Made by a program: the position numbers and the translations under genes | Source of the DNA: Persicobacter psychrovividus | Lineage (GTDB): Bacteria; Bacteroidota; Bacteroidia; Cytophagales; Cyclobacteriaceae | Direction: 5' to 3' | NCBI RefSeq assembly: GCF_036492425.1 | Contig: NZ_AP025292.1 | Coordinates: forward strand, 2,294,001 to 2,358,000 | Length of the DNA: 64,000 nt | Shown: positions 53,798 to 62,754 of the stretch, piece after piece | Layout: the number at the start of each line of letters is the position of its first letter | How positions within the stretch are numbered: position 1 is the stretch's first letter | The notes under the pieces: generated by a model | What the model saw: only the letters and a program-made list of their open reading frames with translations | Databases searched by the model: none | Told to the model about the DNA's origin: nothing

Positions 53798-54502
53798 ATG
53801 AAGAATCTATCGATCTGTTTGACTCCCGAGCTCATTCACCTTTCCGACCTCAAGGGAAAGGTGGCCGTTGTTATTGATGTATTGCGCGCCACCACCTGCA
53901 TGGTAACAGGCATGGCCGAAGGCATCCCTTCCATTACCCCCGTAGCACAGGTGGAAGAATGCAAAGCTTTGCAGGCCAAAGGCTACATTGCTGCTGCCGA
54001 ACGCGGCGGAAAAAAAGTGGACGGCTTCGATATGGGTAACAGCCCCTTTGATTATATGGAAGCGGCCAAAACGGGCAAAAAGGTAGCCGCCACAACCACT
54101 AACGGTACTTTGGCCATCAGTAAATCCGCTGCCGCAGACGAAATTCTGATCGGTGCTTTTGTTAACCTCGACGCCATCATCTCCTACCTGAAAGCACAGG
54201 AAAAAGATGTTGTGATGGTTGCTGCTGGATGGCAAGGGAACTTCAACCTTGAAGACAGCCTTTTTGCAGGCGCTGTCGCAGCGGGACTTGAGGGGGAATT
54301 TGAACTTGAAGATGATGCCGCCCTGGCCACAAAAGTGATGTATCAGGCCGTAAAAAATGACCTTGCAGGATTTTTGGCGCAATCTGCACATGCCAAACGC
54401 CTTGCCAAGATGGATATTCAAAAAGACATCGACTTTGCCCTGACACTCAACACTTATAAAGTGGTGCCAATGGTTATTAATGGCGAGATCGTCCTCGCTT
54501 AG
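53798..54502 (+). CDS. comB: 2-phosphosulfolactate phosphatase
   Basis: 234 residues, full ComB length. It dephosphorylates 2-phosphosulfolactate to sulfolactate with magnesium; it was defined in coenzyme M synthesis of methanogens but is widespread in bacteria. Visible signatures are VVIDVLRATTCMVTGM near residue 24-39, AERGGKKVDGFDMGNSP, TTTNGTLAI and VMVAAGWQGNFNLEDS with the conserved acidic pair. ComA and the rest of the coenzyme M route are absent. topB begins 51 bases downstream. Confidence 0.93.
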   Translation: MKNLSICLTPELIHLSDLKGKVAVVIDVLRATTCMVTGMAEGIPSITPVAQVEECKALQAKGYIAAAERGGKKVDGFDMGNSPFDYMEAAKTGKKVAATTTNGTLAISKSAAADEILIGAFVNLDAIISYLKAQEKDVVMVAAGWQGNFNLEDSLFAGAVAAGLEGEFELEDDAALATKVMYQAVKNDLAGFLAQSAHAKRLAKMDIQKDIDFALTLNTYKVVPMVINGEIVLA

Positions 54503-54553
54503 CCAACAGCAAACCCTCCCTAAATTTTCATTCATCCTTTACTGCCCAAATTC

Positions 54554-56989
54554 ATGATTGTTTGTATTGCCGAAAAACCCTCCGTAGGACGAGAAATTGC
54601 CGAGGTCCTTGGTGCCAAAGAAAGACACGATGGCTACTACCAAGGCAATGGCTATCAGATTACATGGACATTTGGGCACTTCTGCACCCTGAAAGAACCG
54701 CACGATTACGCGCCCCATCTCAAAAGCTGGGGGCTCAGCACCTTACCGATCCTCCCCAAGAGCTTCGGCATAAAAGTGATGGGCGATGCAGGTGTAAAAA
54801 AGCAGTTCAAGACCATTGAAAAACTCATTCAGGGCGCGACGGAAGTGGTAAACTGTGGTGATGCAGGACAGGAAGGGGAACTGATTCAGCGCTGGGTATT
54901 GCTCAAGGCAAAATGTAAGGTGCCCGTCAAACGATTATGGATTTCCTCCCTGACCAAAGAGGCTATTGTCGATGGTTTCAAAAACCTTAAAGACGGCAAG
55001 GACTTCGATCGCCTTTATGCTGCTGGAAGCGCTCGCGCTATCGGCGACTGGCTACTCGGCATTAATGCCACAAGACTTTACACCCTCAAATACAGCGGGG
55101 GCAAAGGCGTGCTTTCCATCGGAAGGGTGCAAACCCCTACCCTTGCCCTGATTGTTGAGCGGTACCTGGAAATTGAAAACTTCAAACCGTCGCCGTACTG
55201 GGAGCTTAAAACCCGATATCGTGAGGTGAATTTTTCGGCGGCCAAAGGGCGATTTCTGCAAAAAGAAAAAGCACAGGTGGCCATGGAAGCCATTAAGCAG
55301 GAGGCTTTCACCATCAAGAATTACAGCAAGAAAGAAGGCAAGGAAACGCCTCCACGCCTTTTTGACCTGACCGCATTGCAGGTGGAATGCAACAAGAAAT
55401 TTGGCTTCTCGGCGGATCAGACCCTGAAACTTATTCAGCAACTTTACGAGCGAAAACTGGTCACCTACCCACGTGTAGATACCACCTACCTGCCCAATGA
55501 CATGTACCCAAAAATTGCGGGTATCCTCGGCTCCATGAAGGCTTATGAGGCACTCACTGCCCCACTGCGAGGAAAGCCGATCCGTAAATCGAAAAAGGTT
55601 TTTGATGACAAAAAAGTGACCGATCACCATGCCATTATTCCAACCCACGTGACGGCATCGGGCATGAATCAGCAAGAAACGATGGTATATCAGACCATCG
55701 CCTTACGATTTATTGCGGCCTTTTACCCTGATTGTATCGTATCGAAAACGGCTGTTTTAGGCGAGGCAGCCAAGGTGGAATTCAAGGCCAACGGTAAGCA
55801 GATCATTAAGATGGGCTGGCGCGATGTATATGCTCTGAGTAACCAGAAGGTGGAGGAAGAGCAGAAAAAAGGGGAAGAAGAAAACCAGATGATGCCCGCT
55901 TTTGAAGTCGGGGAAAGTGGCCCACACCAGCCTACACTTCAGGAGAAGGAAACCAAACCACCCAAGCAGTATTCCGAAGCCACCTTGCTCCGTGCCATGG
56001 AAACCGCGGGTAAGCTGATTAAAGAAGAGGAGGTTAGCGAGGAGGAAGATATTGAGGCTGAAGATCTGAGAAATGCCCTGAAGGAAAATGGTATTGGCAG
56101 ACCCTCCACAAGGGCGGCAATTATCGAAACCCTTTTCCGCAGAAAATACATTCAGAAACAAAAGAAAAACCTGATTCCCACACAAACGGGCATTCAGCTG
56201 ATTCAAACGATCAAAAACGACCTGCTGAAATCCGTCGAGCTCACGGGGCAGTGGGAGTACAAACTTCGGCAGATTGAAAAAGGCACTTTTAACCCTGCTG
56301 ATTTTCGCGAGGAAATGCAACAAATGCTGATTCAGCTGGTGCATGAAGTAAAAAATGATTACAGCGGACACATCAGTATTCAGGATGCCAAAAGCCAGAA
56401 AACGAAGCCTGCGGCCACCACAAAATCCGCCGAAAAAACCATCGAAGGCATGACCTGCCCGAAATGTACCAAAGGCAAACTATTGAAAGGAAAAACAGCC
56501 TATGGCTGCGAAAATGTTCGTCATCAACAATGCAACCTTATTTTGCCATTTGAATTTATGGGCAAAAAAATTACCGATGCCCAATGGTACAGGCTGCTCG
56601 AAAAAAATGACAGTGGCATGATCAAAGGTTTTCAGAAAGATGGTCAAAAAGTCAGTGGAAAGCTGTCCTTCACGCCCGACTTCAAATTGCAATTGCAGGA
56701 AAAAGCTGAAGACACCCTCAAATGCCCGATCTGTAACGCCAATACGATCAAAGGAAAAACGGCTTACGGCTGCGAACAATATAAAACCTGCGGATTTAAA
56801 ATCCCTTTTGAAAACTATGGCAAAAAACTGACTTCCGCCCAATTTAAAGCGATCGTCAGCAAAGGAAAAACCAACCTGATCAAGGGGTTCAAGACAGGAA
56901 ACGGAACCCTATTCAATGCATACCTCAGCTTTGATGAAAAAGGGCAAATTAAATTTTTACCAGAAAAGACCGCAGGAAAGCCCAAGTAA
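54554..56989 (+). CDS. topB: Type IA DNA topoisomerase (topoisomerase III)
   Basis: 811 residues. Toprim domain at about 1-150 (VCIAEKPSVGREIAEVLGA; the acidic motif reads DAGQEGELIQ, with Gly where many type IA enzymes have a second Asp, as commonly found in TopB). The catalytic tyrosine is Tyr305 in LVTYPRVDTTYL. Core motifs continue to about 620. The C-terminus has two Topo-zinc-ribbon/Topo_C repeats: CPKCTKGKLLKGKTAYGC and CPICNANTIKGKTAYGC, each followed by PFEFMGKKITDAQ or PFENYGKKLTSAQ. It decatenates single-strand-containing DNA during replication and repair. Confidence 0.94.
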   Translation: MIVCIAEKPSVGREIAEVLGAKERHDGYYQGNGYQITWTFGHFCTLKEPHDYAPHLKSWGLSTLPILPKSFGIKVMGDAGVKKQFKTIEKLIQGATEVVNCGDAGQEGELIQRWVLLKAKCKVPVKRLWISSLTKEAIVDGFKNLKDGKDFDRLYAAGSARAIGDWLLGINATRLYTLKYSGGKGVLSIGRVQTPTLALIVERYLEIENFKPSPYWELKTRYREVNFSAAKGRFLQKEKAQVAMEAIKQEAFTIKNYSKKEGKETPPRLFDLTALQVECNKKFGFSADQTLKLIQQLYERKLVTYPRVDTTYLPNDMYPKIAGILGSMKAYEALTAPLRGKPIRKSKKVFDDKKVTDHHAIIPTHVTASGMNQQETMVYQTIALRFIAAFYPDCIVSKTAVLGEAAKVEFKANGKQIIKMGWRDVYALSNQKVEEEQKKGEEENQMMPAFEVGESGPHQPTLQEKETKPPKQYSEATLLRAMETAGKLIKEEEVSEEEDIEAEDLRNALKENGIGRPSTRAAIIETLFRRKYIQKQKKNLIPTQTGIQLIQTIKNDLLKSVELTGQWEYKLRQIEKGTFNPADFREEMQQMLIQLVHEVKNDYSGHISIQDAKSQKTKPAATTKSAEKTIEGMTCPKCTKGKLLKGKTAYGCENVRHQQCNLILPFEFMGKKITDAQWYRLLEKNDSGMIKGFQKDGQKVSGKLSFTPDFKLQLQEKAEDTLKCPICNANTIKGKTAYGCEQYKTCGFKIPFENYGKKLTSAQFKAIVSKGKTNLIKGFKTGNGTLFNAYLSFDEKGQIKFLPEKTAGKPK

Positions 56990-57062
56990 TATCTTTTGAA
57001 TTAATGAGTTGATTATAAACACTTTTGATCTTACCTTAGGTCAAACTTACCTACATCAATTC

Positions 57063-58160
57063 ATGCAAAAATGTTTACTCGTGATCCTCTCCCTGATGAT
57101 CTATATGGAAACTACTGCCCAAAAAAAGGCCGTTTCCGACAGTACCACCTATAAAAAGCACAGCATGCTGGCTTTACCCGTGGTGTACTATTCCCCTGAA
57201 ACAAAGTTCGCTTTCGGGGCACTTGCCTACAACCTGTTCAAGCCTCACCCGCTGGATTCCCTTGCGCAAACTTCTTACGTCCGCACGGCCTTCATCTACA
57301 CCTTGAACAATCAGTATTTGCTGGAGGTGGACAATCAGATTTTCTTTCGCGACGATCGCCGACGAATGAAGAATTACTTCCTGCTGAGAAGTTATCCCGA
57401 CTCTTTTTATGGGATTGGGCAGGATATTGTTCCGGAGGAGGACAGGGATTTGATCAAGTTCTTTGACCTGACCTTTCGGTCTTCTTACCTCTTTCAATTG
57501 TTCGATAATATGTACCTCGGGGCGAGGTATCAGTATTATGATGCCATGGATATTGAGAAGCCTGAGGAAAACCTGCTCGACACCAACGATCACCTTGGCA
57601 AGGATGGTTACCGAACTTCGGGCCTGGGTATTGCCTTTCAGTGGGACACCCGAAACAACATTCTCAATGCTTCTTCGGGGTATTTTATTGAACTGGAATC
57701 CGAGCATAATTTTAAAGCCATCGGCAGTACTTATCGCTATGACTGGATGCGCCTGGACATGAGATATTACAAAAGGGTCAATAAATCGGGGGTGGTAGCG
57801 ACACAGTTTCGTGGAGATTTCACCTCGGGGGATGTGCCCTTTGAGAGTCTGGCGAAGTTAGGGGACTCCCGTATTATGCGAGGGTATTTCAAAGGAAAGT
57901 ACCGTGATAAAGTAGTAATGGCCACCCAAGTAGAATACCGCCAGCATGTATGGAGGCGCTTTGGACTCGTGGGCTTTGTGGGCGCAGGAAATATTGCCCC
58001 TGCACTTGATCAATTTTCCACCGATCAGCTCAAATACAATTACGGCGGCGGAGTTCGCTTTATGGTCAAGAAAAAAGAGGAGCTTAATATCAGGATTGAT
58101 TATGGTATTGGCAACGATGACAACTCGGGCTTCTATGTGGAAATATCAGAAGCATTTTAA
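57063..58160 (+). CDS. BamA/TamA-type surface antigen outer-membrane protein
   Basis: 365 residues from the ATG at 57063, which gives a signal peptide MQKCLLVILSLMIYMETTAQ; an upstream TTG is less likely. The protein is a 16-strand beta-barrel of the bacterial surface antigen (D15) type, without POTRA domains. Barrel signatures include YYSPETKFAFGALAYNLF, GLGIAFQWDTRNN, and MRGYFKGKYRDK (the VRGF/Y-like lid motif); it ends FYVEISEAF with a terminal Phe. Exact function unknown; relatives may transport lipids or phosphatidate. Confidence 0.87.
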   Translation: MQKCLLVILSLMIYMETTAQKKAVSDSTTYKKHSMLALPVVYYSPETKFAFGALAYNLFKPHPLDSLAQTSYVRTAFIYTLNNQYLLEVDNQIFFRDDRRRMKNYFLLRSYPDSFYGIGQDIVPEEDRDLIKFFDLTFRSSYLFQLFDNMYLGARYQYYDAMDIEKPEENLLDTNDHLGKDGYRTSGLGIAFQWDTRNNILNASSGYFIELESEHNFKAIGSTYRYDWMRLDMRYYKRVNKSGVVATQFRGDFTSGDVPFESLAKLGDSRIMRGYFKGKYRDKVVMATQVEYRQHVWRRFGLVGFVGAGNIAPALDQFSTDQLKYNYGGGVRFMVKKKEELNIRIDYGIGNDDNSGFYVEISEAF

Positions 58161-58613
58161 AAAAAAAGGGAGCCCCTACTACATGGCTCCCCTCAATAAA
58201 ACGATTATCGATCATATCACATCTTTTCGTTTCGCAATTTTGCCTGGTGATGACCACCAACCAACATCTCCCCTTCTCCTACCAAAGACAGTGGTGATCA
58301 GCGGCATACCCTGTAAAGGTAGAATTTAAAATGACTTTTTGCTGCGGCAGTGTTCACTTCCGTAAACAATCCGATAAAAAGCGAAAAGATATTCCATGAT
58401 TGGGTGCCCCACCACCTGCTACAGAAGCGCCATGGCAAGACAGGCACCCCAATTCACACCACATTTTCACACCTCATTTTTCAGGGTACCGTCAAACAGG
58501 AAAAGCAGTGCGCCTCATCGGGTGTTCATTTATAGCTTCATTAAACTATGGGCCATAAAAAAGGTGGTCATGCCGAAGCACCACCACCATATATATCACC
58601 TGTAAATTGCGCA
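58161..58613. other. 453-bp intergenic region
   Basis: Holds a hairpin just after the BamA-like gene (58168-58191) and the thioesterase terminator near 58557-58585. An inverted repeat GGGTGCC (58402-58408) / GGCACCC (58443-58449) lies in between. The few short ORFs have no similarity I recognise. Confidence 0.4.
58557..58585 (-). terminator. Terminator of the thioesterase gene
   Basis: On the minus strand GGTGGTGC and GC-ATG-ACCACC form a stem capped by TTCG, followed by TTTTTT (58562-58557). The TTCG cap gives extra stability. Confidence 0.7.
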
Positions 58614-58988
58614 TCAAATATCTTCCGTTGCTTCCGTCACGCCATGCGGTGCAGCCTCTCCGTTTTCATCAATATTAACAAACACCATTTTATCGATCGT
58701 AATAATCGGTTGGTGATCTTCCTTGCGTCGGGCCACCGCGCGTAAAGTTACCGAAGTTGTTCCAAAAGCAATCACCTGGCAACCAATCTCAACGATATCG
58801 CCCTGTTGGGCTGAAGCGGTGAAATTAATTTCAGACATGTATTTGGTTACCAGGCGGGCTGATCCCAGCTGACAACGCGCATAAATATAAGCTTCGACGT
58901 CAATCCAAGCCAACAACTGCCCACCAAAAAGGGTCAGGTGTGAATTCAAATCACTTGGCTGTACGAGTTTTCTACTTCTAAACTTCAT
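58614..58988 (-). CDS. Acyl-CoA thioesterase (hotdog fold, YciA-like)
   Basis: 124 residues from the ATG at 58988 (MKFRSRKLVQPSDLN), the usual single-hotdog size; a start 19 codons upstream is unsupported. The motif NSHLTLFGGQLLAWIDVEAY matches the N-x-x-x-x-F-G-G-x-L-x-x-W-x-D catalytic segment of YciA/BACH thioesterases, which hydrolyse acyl-CoA. The strand ending TIDKMVFVNIDENGE is also typical. Acts in the cytoplasm as a hexamer. Confidence 0.9.
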   Translation of the reverse strand: MKFRSRKLVQPSDLNSHLTLFGGQLLAWIDVEAYIYARCQLGSARLVTKYMSEINFTASAQQGDIVEIGCQVIAFGTTSVTLRAVARRKEDHQPIITIDKMVFVNIDENGEAAPHGVTEATEDI

Positions 58989-59293
58989 AGAGATTTCTAT
59001 TGATTGTTGATATTTAGATTGAATTATTCTGTCTTGGTGGAGCAAGCCCCCATGACTGCGTGGGTATTTTATAGTCTACAAATCAATGTAACGAAAAGAC
59101 CTTTTCCATATTTTGAACACATCACCCCAGCAGGAACGCCGCCCCCTATTGCGATAGCATCAACAGCTTGTTGCGCACGTTAAATATGAGGTGATTCAGC
59201 GCTGAAAAACGTTGTAGCAGGAATTTACTTCAACGGTCATTTCACAAGATACATTAATCTGCGGACAAAATAATAAGCGTCATTTTCGAGGCA
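58989..59293. other. 305-bp intergenic region
   Basis: Between the thioesterase and TRIC genes. No ORF, RNA gene or strong repeat seen; no clear promoter consensus either. Confidence 0.4.
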
Positions 59294-59905
59294 CTACCGC
59301 CGCATTCGGGGTAACGATATATGGTATTTGATGGAAAGTAAGCGGATCACAATCACGGTGCTCATGGTCACGAAACTATTCACCACCAAGCCAACACCCA
59401 TCATATTTAAAAACACATACGTCCCGCCACCAAGCAGGCAGGCGGTGGCATAAACCTCTTTTTGCAGGATCAGCGGAATATCATTGCAAAGGACATCACG
59501 CGTGGCGCCCCCAACTACTGAAGTAACCATCCCCATGATCACCGCATAAGGTGCACTGATCCCCAATGAAAGGCTTTTCTCTACACCGATCAGGGTAAAA
59601 ACACCGATACCGATAGTATCAAACAAAAAAAGGGTCTGTTTCAGTCGCCGTACATGTTTCGCAAAAGCAAAGACGATCCCCACAGCCAAAATCACCACCA
59701 GCAGGTAGTTCAGGTCATGAAACCAACTCACTGGCTGTTGCCCCAAAAGCATATCGCGCACTGTTCCGCCTCCCAGCGCAGTAATAAAACCGATCATCAT
59801 GGCCCCGAAAACATCCATCCGCTTATCGGCGGCAGTCTGAATGCCCGAAATGGCAAAAGCCAGGGTCCCGATCAGGTCAAGTACATAAATCAGCTCGTCC
59901 CGCAT
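59294..59905 (-). CDS. TRIC family (trimeric intracellular cation) channel, UPF0126
   Basis: 203 residues, seven helices in two related halves. Each half has the glycine-rich signature: GGGTVRDMLLGQQPVSW and GGATRDVLCNDIPLIL. Bacterial TRIC homologues form trimeric potassium/cation channels; the older UPF0126/YicG label has also been linked to glycine transport. The gene starts 3 bases after the ruvX stop, so the two are in one operon. Confidence 0.93.
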   Translation of the reverse strand: MRDELIYVLDLIGTLAFAISGIQTAADKRMDVFGAMMIGFITALGGGTVRDMLLGQQPVSWFHDLNYLLVVILAVGIVFAFAKHVRRLKQTLFLFDTIGIGVFTLIGVEKSLSLGISAPYAVIMGMVTSVVGGATRDVLCNDIPLILQKEVYATACLLGGGTYVFLNMMGVGLVVNSFVTMSTVIVIRLLSIKYHISLPRMRR

Positions 59906-59908
59906 CGA

Positions 59909-60325
59909 CTAAAACCCCTTTGTTCGCTCCATATAAGACTGAAGAATCACGGCAGCGCTAACCTTATCAATATTGCCTTTTTTGGCGCGGTCTTTCTTTT
60001 TCGATCCCGCACTGATCATCGCTTGCATCGCAATCTTGGAGGTGAACCTTTCGTCCTCCAGATGAATGGGCAGGCTGATCATTTTCTTTAACCGATTGAC
60101 AAACGCCTGAACATTTTGTGTATTGTTGGTATCGCTGCTATCGAGCTTGGTAGGCCAGCCGACCACCACACAGTCAAGCTCTTCCGTTTTGGCATAGTTT
60201 ACAATGAAGTCTACGATATCCTTGGAATGCACCGTATCCAGCGGACTCGCAATAATTTGCATAGGATCCGTTACGGCAATACCGACACGTTTTGTCCCAT
60301 AATCTATGGCCATGATTCTACCCAT
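59909..60325 (-). CDS. ruvX: Holliday junction resolvase-like RuvX/YqgF
   Basis: 138 residues from the ATG at 60325 (MGRIMAIDYGTKRVGIAVTD), the standard start; an in-frame ATG 32 codons upstream lacks support. RNase H-like fold with the catalytic Asp7 in AIDYG, Glu in LPIHLEDERFTS and Asp in NIDKVSAAVILQSY. YqgF processes the 16S rRNA 5' end and may resolve Holliday junctions. It is co-transcribed with the TRIC channel. Confidence 0.93.
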   Translation of the reverse strand: MGRIMAIDYGTKRVGIAVTDPMQIIASPLDTVHSKDIVDFIVNYAKTEELDCVVVGWPTKLDSSDTNNTQNVQAFVNRLKKMISLPIHLEDERFTSKIAMQAMISAGSKKKDRAKKGNIDKVSAAVILQSYMERTKGF

Positions 60326-60352
60326 ATTTTCTTTCTTTAAATGTTTTCCGCA

Positions 60353-60360
60353 CAAAGGTA
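60353..60360 (-). promoter_or_regulatory. -7 element upstream of ruvX
   Basis: TACCTTTG on the minus strand matches TAnnTTTG; a partial -33 (TGTG, 60383-60380) is 19 bases upstream. About 28 bases from the ATG. Confidence 0.45.
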
Positions 60361-60407
60361 AGCAAAAGATATTCCACAACACATCACAATCAAAAGCTAA
60401 AATGGTG

Positions 60408-60415
60408 TATTTTTG
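60408..60415 (+). promoter_or_regulatory. -7 element upstream of fhs
   Basis: TATTTTTG matches TAnnTTTG, 41 bases before the fhs ATG; no clear -33 TTTG at 19 bases. Confidence 0.4.
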
Positions 60416-60455
60416 CGCCACAAACGGATATACAGCAGAATACTGAGCTTATTTT

Positions 60456-62120
60456 ATGAAAACGGACATTCAAATTGCACGTGAGGCGCACCTTGCACCT
60501 ATTCAAGAAATTGCCGAAAAAGTCAACATCCCTACCGAGGATCTTTACCCTTTCGGGAAGCATATTGCCAAAGTACCACACACTTTGGTGGATGATGAAA
60601 AAGTGCAGAAGTCAAACTTAATTTTGGTGACCGCCATTACCCCTACCAAATCAGGAAACGGCAAAACCCTGACGAGCATCGGCCTGACACTGGGTCTCAA
60701 CAAGCTGGGCAAAAAAGCCATTGTTGCTTTGCGTGAACCGTCCCTTGGCCCTTGTTTTGGAATGAAAGGTGGCGCCGCAGGTGGAGGCTACGCACAGGTG
60801 GTACCAATGGAAAAGATCAACCTTCATTTTACGGGAGATTTCCACGCCATTACCTCCGCTCACAATATGATTTCAGCTTTGCTGGACAACTACCAGCATC
60901 AGAATAAATTCACTGGAAAACTTCTTAAAGAGGTGGTTTGGAAACGTGTTCTTGACGTAAACGACCGCAACCTTCGCCAAATGGTCTCAGGTGTTGGTGG
61001 CAATGCCAACGGTATTACCAGTGAAACAGGCTTTGATATCACGCCTGCTTCTGAAATTATGGCCATTATGTGTTTGGCCAATGACCTTACCGACCTGCGC
61101 ATACGCATCGAAAACATTCTGCTCGGATACACCGCTGACAATAAAGCTTTCACGGTAAAAGACCTTGGCGTTGCTGGAGCGATCGTCGCTTTGCTTAAAG
61201 ATGCCATTGATCCTAACCTGGTACAAACGACCGAAAACACTCCTGCTTTCGTTCACGGAGGGCCTTTTGCCAATATCGCTCACGGCTGCAACTCTGTTTT
61301 GGCAACTAAGCTGGCCATGACTTTCGGTGAATATGCTGTTACTGAAGCGGGTTTTGGTGCTGATTTAGGTGCTGAAAAATTCTTCAACATCAAATGTAAG
61401 CATGCTGGCATAGCCCCAAAAGCAACTGTGATTGTTGCCACTTGCCCTGCTTTGAAAATGCACGGCGGCATTGCTGAAGATGCCCTGAAAGAAGAAAACC
61501 TCTCGGGCGTTGAAGCTGGCCTGAAAAACCTGGCCAAGCATGTCGAGAATATGCAAAATTTCGGGCAGCCAGTAGTCATTGCCATGAACCGATTCCCTTG
61601 GGATACGGAGGCAGAATTGGCCATTGTGGAGCAGTGGGCAAAAGCTCAGGGCGTACGCTTTGCACTCATGACCGCCTTTAATGATGGCGGCGAAGGAGGC
61701 CTTGAATTGGCGAAAGAAGTTGTTGCGGCTGTTGAAGAAAATCAGGCGACCCTGAAATTCAGCTATGGTGAAAACGATGCTGTGGTTACTAAATTGGAAA
61801 ATATTGTCAAGAATATTTACGGTGGAACGGGTGTTGTTCTTGAGGGACGCGCACCACTGATGCTTCGCCGCATAAAAAGACTGGGCTTGGAACACTTGCC
61901 CGTTTGTATGGCCAAAACACAATATTCTTTCAGCGACAACGCTAAAGCTTATGGTGTCGCAAAAGATTTTAAAATCACCATTGACGACCTGATCATTAAT
62001 ACTGGTGCTGGATTTATTGTTGCCAAAGCAGGTGCGATCATGCGTATGCCTGGTCTGCCAAAAATTCCTGCAGCCAATAATATCGATGTCATTGACGGTC
62101 AAATCGAAGGCCTTTCATAA
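60456..62120 (+). CDS. fhs: Formate--tetrahydrofolate ligase
   Basis: 554 residues, full length. It uses ATP to make 10-formyl-tetrahydrofolate from formate, feeding one-carbon metabolism. The P-loop is [10 protein letters not shown] at 62-71. Other family signatures are [72 protein letters not shown] and [19 protein letters not shown] near the end. Monocistronic with its own terminator. Confidence 0.97.
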   Translation: MKTDIQIAREAHLAPIQEIAEKVNIPTEDLYPFGKHIAKVPHTLVDDEKVQKSNLILVTAITPTKSGNGKTLTSIGLTLGLNKLGKKAIVALREPSLGPCFGMKGGAAGGGYAQVVPMEKINLHFTGDFHAITSAHNMISALLDNYQHQNKFTGKLLKEVVWKRVLDVNDRNLRQMVSGVGGNANGITSETGFDITPASEIMAIMCLANDLTDLRIRIENILLGYTADNKAFTVKDLGVAGAIVALLKDAIDPNLVQTTENTPAFVHGGPFANIAHGCNSVLATKLAMTFGEYAVTEAGFGADLGAEKFFNIKCKHAGIAPKATVIVATCPALKMHGGIAEDALKEENLSGVEAGLKNLAKHVENMQNFGQPVVIAMNRFPWDTEAELAIVEQWAKAQGVRFALMTAFNDGGEGGLELAKEVVAAVEENQATLKFSYGENDAVVTKLENIVKNIYGGTGVVLEGRAPLMLRRIKRLGLEHLPVCMAKTQYSFSDNAKAYGVAKDFKITIDDLIINTGAGFIVAKAGAIMRMPGLPKIPAANNIDVIDGQIEGLS

Positions 62121-62148
62121 GCCTTGCGCCTTCACCGCATAAAAAAAT

Positions 62149-62184
62149 AAAAGCGCAGTCCTTTAAAGTGATTGCGCTTTTTTT
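62149..62184. terminator. Terminator between fhs and the small acidic gene
   Basis: AAAAGCGCA (62149-62157) pairs with TGCGCTTTT (62173-62181), then more T; the A-run permits use from both sides. Confidence 0.85.
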
Positions 62185-62189
62185 GTTCC

Positions 62190-62504
62190 TTAAATTTCTT
62201 CCGCAGGAAAGATATCGCTGTCGAGGTGCTTTTCCTCATACCCCTCCTTCACTTCATCAAACAGGTTACCGTCATCATCATAGTCAGGGTCGGCATCAAT
62301 AATCTGTACTGCCTGTTTGCTGGTCATCCTGATCAGGTAAATTTTGTCTTCGGTTTCAAACCTCAGCGCACTTACCTGCTGATGGTCTTTCCCCTTAAAG
62401 GTGATCAAATGGTTTCTGAAACCTGCAGGGTAGGCCAATTTCAGCTGTTCCTTAAGCTCTACACTTAATTTGTCATATTCTTTAGTAACTCTTAACTTCT
62501 CCAT
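62190..62504 (-). CDS. Hypothetical acidic protein
   Basis: 104 residues from the ATG at 62504 (MEKLRVTKEYDKLSVELK). Residues 1-70 form a compact charged domain containing LKLAYPAGFRNHLITFKGKD and IYLIRMTSKQA. The C-terminus is strongly acidic (DADPDYDDDGNLFDEVKEG). The type is conserved among Cytophagales as far as I recall, but no function is known. A start 29 codons upstream gives an unlikely N-terminus. Confidence 0.7.
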   Translation of the reverse strand: MEKLRVTKEYDKLSVELKEQLKLAYPAGFRNHLITFKGKDHQQVSALRFETEDKIYLIRMTSKQAVQIIDADPDYDDDGNLFDEVKEGYEEKHLDSDIFPAEEI

Positions 62505-62680
62505 AAGCCGACGGTTATTAAATAAAGAAACTGATTTGGATAGAAAATATTCCTTTCGATTGAATACCTCAAAATAAAATTTTTTCTTCAATAGGCAATA
62601 AATATAGCCACCTGATTATAGCCCAAAACCATCTTTTTTCGCCCAGTGGTTACGCCTTCCAAACACCCCATTTCGCGCAT

Positions 62681-62727
62681 AAAAAATGCCTGAAAATCAC
62701 TTCAAAATTTGAAGGGATCTTCAGGCA
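62681..62727 (-). terminator. Terminator of the alanine dehydrogenase gene
   Basis: TGCCTGAA and TTCAGGCA (62687-62694 and 62720-62727) close a stem that extends through an inner TTCAAA/TTTGAA pair; the A-run at 62681-62686 is a T-run on the minus strand. Confidence 0.8.
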
Positions 62728-62754
62728 CATCGTATTTTCAATAGCGCTATTTTA

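Noticed and set aside
53807-54535. 242-codon ORF antisense to comB
   Set aside because: Shadow of a clear enzyme gene; Cys/His/Phe-rich content typical of antisense frames.
58350-58605. Short ORFs in the gap after the BamA-like gene
   Set aside because: Overlapping frames, no family, no promoter, and they run into the thioesterase terminator.
61365-62102. 245-codon ORF antisense to fhs
   Set aside because: Same reasoning; fhs is unambiguous and the antisense product has no recognisable domain.
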